The position numbers and the translations under genes are program-made. A stretch of 64,000 nucleotides of DNA from Bacteroidales bacterium (lineage in GTDB: Bacteria > Bacteroidota > Bacteroidia > Bacteroidales > P3): positions 124,001-188,000 of the forward strand of contig JAFZXE010000010.1 in the NCBI GenBank assembly GCA_017616895.1, written 5' to 3'. The notes beneath the pieces are model-generated. The model made no database searches. It was not told the origin of the DNA and worked only from the letters and a program-made list of their open reading frames with translations. This document shows, piece by piece, positions 61,317 to 64,000 of this stretch (its first letter is position 1; each line of letters starts with the position of its first letter).

Positions 61317-62285
61317 TCAGTTCTGAGAACGCACCGCGCGGACAGATCGTCCATAGAGGCGGTTGCCGCTGCCCACGTCATGGCTGTGCGAACTGAAGTA
61401 CATGCCCCACGCACGGCCCGGGGAGTCCTCATCGAGCGACGACGACCAGTAGGCGCCGTACTCGCCGGTGACGTAGAGTTCCGAGCTACCCCGATAGCCG
61501 GCGACGGGCAAGAACAGGCTATTGCCGTTAGTGGCGGTGTACTTGCGACCGTAAACGCCGTTCTGAGTCGTCCAGGTAGCGGTGGTATTGTCAAGCAACT
61601 CCTGCCACTCGGCTTTGGTCGGAATCCTTGCTCCGTTTCCGAGTATGGATGTAGCAGCATCGTCAGCGACCTCCAGCGTGGTCTTGTTATCCACCATGCC
61701 GTAATCTGCACTGGTATTGTACTTGTACATCGTGTAGGTTTGGGAGGCTGAATTGTAGTCGCCGAGAGAGTATGTTTCCCAAGTATATACGCTTCTCGGA
61801 TGGGTCTCTCCCCATGCATAATAGTCGCCATAATGCTCTGGTGCGGTAGCTCCAAGGTTGACGCTATACCATTTCAATCCGCTCGGCAGCCCAAGGTCTA
61901 TCCATTGACCCCGCGTTGGATTTGGGGCAATTGTCGTGGGGTCTATTGGATTTTCTTGATTCCCATCCACGACCCTAACGTGGCACACGTCGCTCTTGTC
62001 ACTGGCATATACCGTGATGTCGCATTCGCCAACGGCGACTGTCGTCACCAAGCCGCTCGCGTTCACGTTAGCCACAGCTGGACGGCTGCTCGTCCACACC
62101 AACTCTTGCGGCGCATCGCTCGGCAGCACCACAGCCGAAAGCTGATAGGTGGAACCCACTGTCAGCTCAACCGAAGCTGGGCGAATGGTGACGCTGTCAA
62201 CATCAACCGTCTCCGGACGGCATCCGAAAAATCCCAGCAGCGCCAACGAAAGCACCACCATCAAAGTTAGTCTTTTTGTTTTCAT
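61317..62285 (-). CDS. lipoprotein with Ig-like (BIG2) and FISUMP-like domains
   Basis: This protein has 322 residues from ATG 62285, chosen because the signal peptide MKTKRLTLMVVLSLALLGFFGC with lipobox GFFGC begins there. A bacterial Ig-like group 2 domain follows (VDSVTIRPASVELTVGSTYQLSAVVLPSDA...VTTVAVGECDITVYA). The second half (WIDLGLPSGLKWYSVNLGA...YYAWGET...IPTKAEWQELLDN...LFLPVAGYRG...YWSSSL...GRSVRAVR) is the Fibrobacter-type major paralogous/DUF1566-like domain common in Bacteroidales surface lipoproteins. Role unknown, probably surface-exposed. Confidence 0.88.
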   Translation of the reverse strand: MKTKRLTLMVVLSLALLGFFGCRPETVDVDSVTIRPASVELTVGSTYQLSAVVLPSDAPQELVWTSSRPAVANVNASGLVTTVAVGECDITVYASDKSDVCHVRVVDGNQENPIDPTTIAPNPTRGQWIDLGLPSGLKWYSVNLGATAPEHYGDYYAWGETHPRSVYTWETYSLGDYNSASQTYTMYKYNTSADYGMVDNKTTLEVADDAATSILGNGARIPTKAEWQELLDNTTATWTTQNGVYGRKYTATNGNSLFLPVAGYRGSSELYVTGEYGAYWSSSLDEDSPGRAWGMYFSSHSHDVGSGNRLYGRSVRAVRSQN

Positions 62286-62327
62286 TGTTGATATTTTCAT
62301 ACGTTTGTATTTCATTATTACCAAGTG

Positions 62328-62335
62328 CAAAGATA
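62328..62335 (-). promoter_or_regulatory. -7 box upstream of the Ig-like lipoprotein
   Basis: Minus-strand TATCTTTG, 43 bases before the chosen ATG. It argues against the upstream start at 62330. Confidence 0.5.
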
Positions 62336-62393
62336 CGATTTTTTTTTCAAATCAAAAGCACAACATTGCGGTTGTTAAAGAGGTGGATACGTG

Positions 62394-62427
62394 ACGAAAA
62401 AAAGCTCCGGTTCTTGCGAACCGAAGC
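62394..62427 (-). terminator. intrinsic terminator of the rpmG-DUF4295 operon
   Basis: On the minus strand GCTTCGGTTC-GCAA-GAACCGGAGC (one mismatch) is followed by TTTTTTTCG. Confidence 0.78.
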
Positions 62428-62464
62428 CAAAACAAAAGCGTATGAAAAAAATGATGTTTTCGGT

Positions 62465-62620
62465 TTATTTTTTCTTGAGGTATTCCTGGACGTTGTCGGC
62501 GGGGACGATTTCCTCGCTGAACATGTAGGCATTGGTCTTGGGAGAGCGGACCATGCGGATAACCTTAGCGAAACTTTTTCCGGTGCTTGTCTTAAGTGTT
62601 GCAACAACTTTCTTTGCCAT
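62465..62620 (-). CDS. DUF4295 family protein
   Basis: This 51-residue basic protein (MAKKVVATLKTSTGKS...AKVIRMVRSPKTNAYMF...VPADNVQEYLKKK) matches the Bacteroidetes-specific DUF4295 family, which is almost always encoded after bL33 and is probably ribosome-associated. It lies 17 bases after rpmG. The usual next gene, ftsY, is not here. Confidence 0.92.
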   Translation of the reverse strand: MAKKVVATLKTSTGKSFAKVIRMVRSPKTNAYMFSEEIVPADNVQEYLKKK

Positions 62621-62637
62621 AGTCGATATCTCCTATA

Positions 62638-62826
62638 CTATTTGATTTCTTTGTGAACGGTTACTTTCTTGAGGTACGGATTGTACTTCTTGAGCTCAAT
62701 GCGCTCGGGGGTGTTCTTCTTGTTCTTGGTGGTGACGTAACGTGACATACCGGGAACACCGCTTGCTTTCTGCTCTGTGCACTCGAGTATCACCTGTACT
62801 CTTGCATCCTTGTTTTTCTTTGCCAT
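62638..62826 (-). CDS. rpmG: 50S ribosomal protein bL33
   Basis: This 62-residue protein ([19 protein letters not shown]...[35 protein letters not shown]) is bL33 of the large subunit. It has only the single Cys in ILECTEQ, so it is the non-zinc (C-minus) form. In many Bacteroidetes rpmB precedes rpmG; here the operon starts with rpmG, with its own promoter upstream. Confidence 0.97.
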   Translation of the reverse strand: MAKKNKDARVQVILECTEQKASGVPGMSRYVTTKNKKNTPERIELKKYNPYLKKVTVHKEIK

Positions 62827-62896
62827 AGCTTTCTTTCGTTTTTTATGCGCTTCTCAGCGTTAATATTTTATCTTTTTTTCCTCTAAAATTGGACTG

Positions 62897-62927
62897 CAAA
62901 AGTACTACTATTTTTTTAATGCACAAT
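62897..62927 (-). promoter_or_regulatory. promoter of rpmG-DUF4295 (ATTG-N19-TACTTTTG)
   Basis: -7 TACTTTTG at 62904-62897 and ATTG at 62927-62924 on the minus strand, spacing 19. The -7 variant is the same as for both tRNA genes. Confidence 0.62.
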
Positions 62928-63026
62928 AAAATTGTTGAAAAAAATATCCATCACCCCGTCCTCAAGGCTGAAAAACAAAGATTTAAGCTACAGGCTTTGT
63001 GCAACTAAAAATGATTTTTCAAATAA

Positions 63027-63266
63027 TTAATTGAATTTCACGGGCGGAATTCCAAGCTGTTTACAAATAGCTCGCGCTGTCGGCTCCGCTATATCATTAT
63101 GCATCGGAGCTCGATCCTCAAGCACCAACTCGATTGCCTCACGGATATTGGCCATCAATTCATCCTCCGTGCTTCCTTGCGATATAGCCTCTGGCAACTG
63201 CTGACACTGCCCGCAATACAACCCTGTTTCAGGGTCTTTCTCAATTATAACGGTGTATTCTGCCAT
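63027..63266 (-). CDS. orphan HicB-like antitoxin-fold protein
   Basis: This protein has 79 residues from ATG 63266 (84 from 63281). The N-terminal half (YTVIIEKDPETGLYCGQCQQLPEAISQGSTEDELMANIREAIELVLED) is the HicB partial RNase-H fold. No DNA-binding domain follows; it ends KQLGIPPVKFN. No HicA-like toxin gene is found on either side within a few hundred bases, so toxin-antitoxin function is doubtful. It could be a solitary HicB-fold regulator. Confidence 0.85.
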   Translation of the reverse strand: MAEYTVIIEKDPETGLYCGQCQQLPEAISQGSTEDELMANIREAIELVLEDRAPMHNDIAEPTARAICKQLGIPPVKFN

Positions 63267-63354
63267 TCCTTTTTCACCCATAACGTCACCCGCTCCTTTT
63301 TATTGTTTTACACATCTTTTCTAATTACAACTTTCTATATTCAATTTCTATTCG

Positions 63355-63362
63355 TACCTTTG
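63355..63362 (+). promoter_or_regulatory. -7 box upstream of the MFS transporter
   Basis: TACCTTTG lies 40 bases before the ATG at 63402, giving a leader of about 33 bases. Confidence 0.5.
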
Positions 63363-63401
63363 CACTCTCTTTTCCGCATTTAATCATCAACAATAATTAC
63401 A

Positions 63402-64000
63402 ATGAACGAGAAAATCAAAACCTTACGAGACAGCGCCGGAATGCGCTGGACGGCGCTGCTGCTTCTGGCTTTGGCCATGTTCTGCGCCTACATTTTCATG
63501 GACATCCTGTCGCCCATCAAAGACCTGATGCAGGAACAGCGCGGCTGGGACAGCGAGGCCTTCGGCACCATGCAGGGAGCTGAGACCTTCCTCAACGTCT
63601 TCGTCTTCTTCCTCATCTTCGCGGGCATCATCCTCGACAAGATGGGTGTACGTTTCACCGCCGTACTCTCCGGCGCCGTGATGCTTTTCGGCGGATTGAT
63701 CAAATTCTACGCCGTGAGCGACTATTTCGTCGGCACCAGCCTTGAGACCTGGTTCACCAACAACCTGAACTACATACCCGGATTCGACGAACTCGGCGTG
63801 AGCCCGTTCTATCGCGGCATGCCCGCCAGCGCCAAACTGGCCGCCATCGGCTTTATGTTCTTCGGATGCGGAGCCGAGATGGCCGGCATCACCGTCAGCC
63901 GCGGTATCGTGAAGTGGTTCAAAGGCCGCGAGACCGCCCTCGCTATGGGTTCCGAGATGGCACTCGCCCGCCTGGGTGTCGCTACCTGCATGATCTTCTC
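63402..64000 (+). CDS. MFS transporter, N-terminal part (truncated by window edge)
   Basis: The frame is open from ATG 63402 to the window end (199 codons). The sequence starts MNEKIKTLRDSAGMRWTALLLLALAMFCAYIFMD and shows several membrane helices with FVFFLIFAGIILDKMGVRFTAVLSGAVML, the MFS motif A region between helices 2 and 3 (DKMGVR), and FMFFGCGAEMAGITVSRGIVKWFKGRETALAMG, as in nitrate/oxalate-type or sugar MFS members of Bacteroidales. The substrate cannot be told from this half. Confidence 0.9.
   Translation, partial: MNEKIKTLRDSAGMRWTALLLLALAMFCAYIFMDILSPIKDLMQEQRGWDSEAFGTMQGAETFLNVFVFFLIFAGIILDKMGVRFTAVLSGAVMLFGGLIKFYAVSDYFVGTSLETWFTNNLNYIPGFDELGVSPFYRGMPASAKLAAIGFMFFGCGAEMAGITVSRGIVKWFKGRETALAMGSEMALARLGVATCMIF

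Overview
The window looks like a piece of a member of the Bacteroidales, most likely an uncultured gut, rumen or oral-type lineage that uses the type IX secretion system (T9SS). Grounds: gingipain-like C25 peptidases and cleaved-adhesin proteins ending in T9SS sorting domains, Bacteroidales-specific families (DUF4295 next to bL33, DUF4293, DUF1599, DUF4878, the 'asparagine synthetase B'-named exported family), Bacteroidetes-type -7 boxes (TAnnTTTG) upstream of many genes, and conserved neighbourhoods such as rsfS-ftsH-cdsA and folP-cdaA. No transposase, integrase, phage gene or CRISPR array is seen, so this is chromosomal core plus lineage-specific surface genes.

Layout. 1-6.3 kb: the end of purE, a P-loop kinase/dCMP deaminase fusion, a membrane-anchored unknown, ferredoxin, a DUF4878 lipoprotein, an AlkZ-related protein, an acyltransferase, mannose-1-phosphate guanylyltransferase and tRNA-Asn. 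6.4-8.7 kb: nnrD and a Bacteroidetes-type arginine decarboxylase. 8.9-21.7 kb: a secreted-protein block with three paralogous C25 cysteine peptidases and a double cleaved-adhesin protein, interrupted by rmuC. 21.7-28.7 kb: a long minus-strand housekeeping run (DUF1599, DoxX-like, DUF4293, tsaE, rsfS, ftsH, cdsA, a RluA-type synthase) that leads into two of the peptidases. 28.7-31.4 kb: folP, cdaA and three tandem small Cys-rich lipoproteins, the middle one broken by a stop codon. 31.5-36.8 kb: a beta-propeller T9SS protein, an exported protein, tRNA-Leu, an SMR transporter and a pair of YD-like lipoproteins with near-identical signal-peptide DNA. 37.5-45.3 kb: parE, another small lipoprotein, an acidic protein fused to a histone-H1-like Lys/Ala/Pro tail, nadD, a MATE transporter and an SGNH/PKD T9SS protein. 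45.5-53.5 kb: tamB, a membrane LytTR protein, a phosphodiester glycosidase, phoH and a frameshifted ispE. 53.5-64 kb: a patatin/beta-barrel protein, an M20 hydrolase, DUF456, ileS, an Ig-like lipoprotein, rpmG-DUF4295, an orphan HicB and the start of an MFS transporter.

The most unusual signal is not a gene. Degenerate short tandem repeats with fixed periods of 7, 8, 9 or 11 bases fill most short intergenic gaps, often running from one stop codon to the next start codon. The same families occur in both orientations, supply TTG start codons and C-terminal residues to flanking genes, and have entered coding sequences. Three heptamer blocks sit in frame inside ileS, and a heptamer triplet in ispE leaves that gene one unit out of frame. 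Two longer arrays (16083-16236 and 37129-37260) keep an exact 11-base phase over 12 to 14 units while the bases drift. This repeat system is my main candidate for something undescribed.

Limits: everything was read by eye from sequence. Family names come from recognised motifs, not from database searches.
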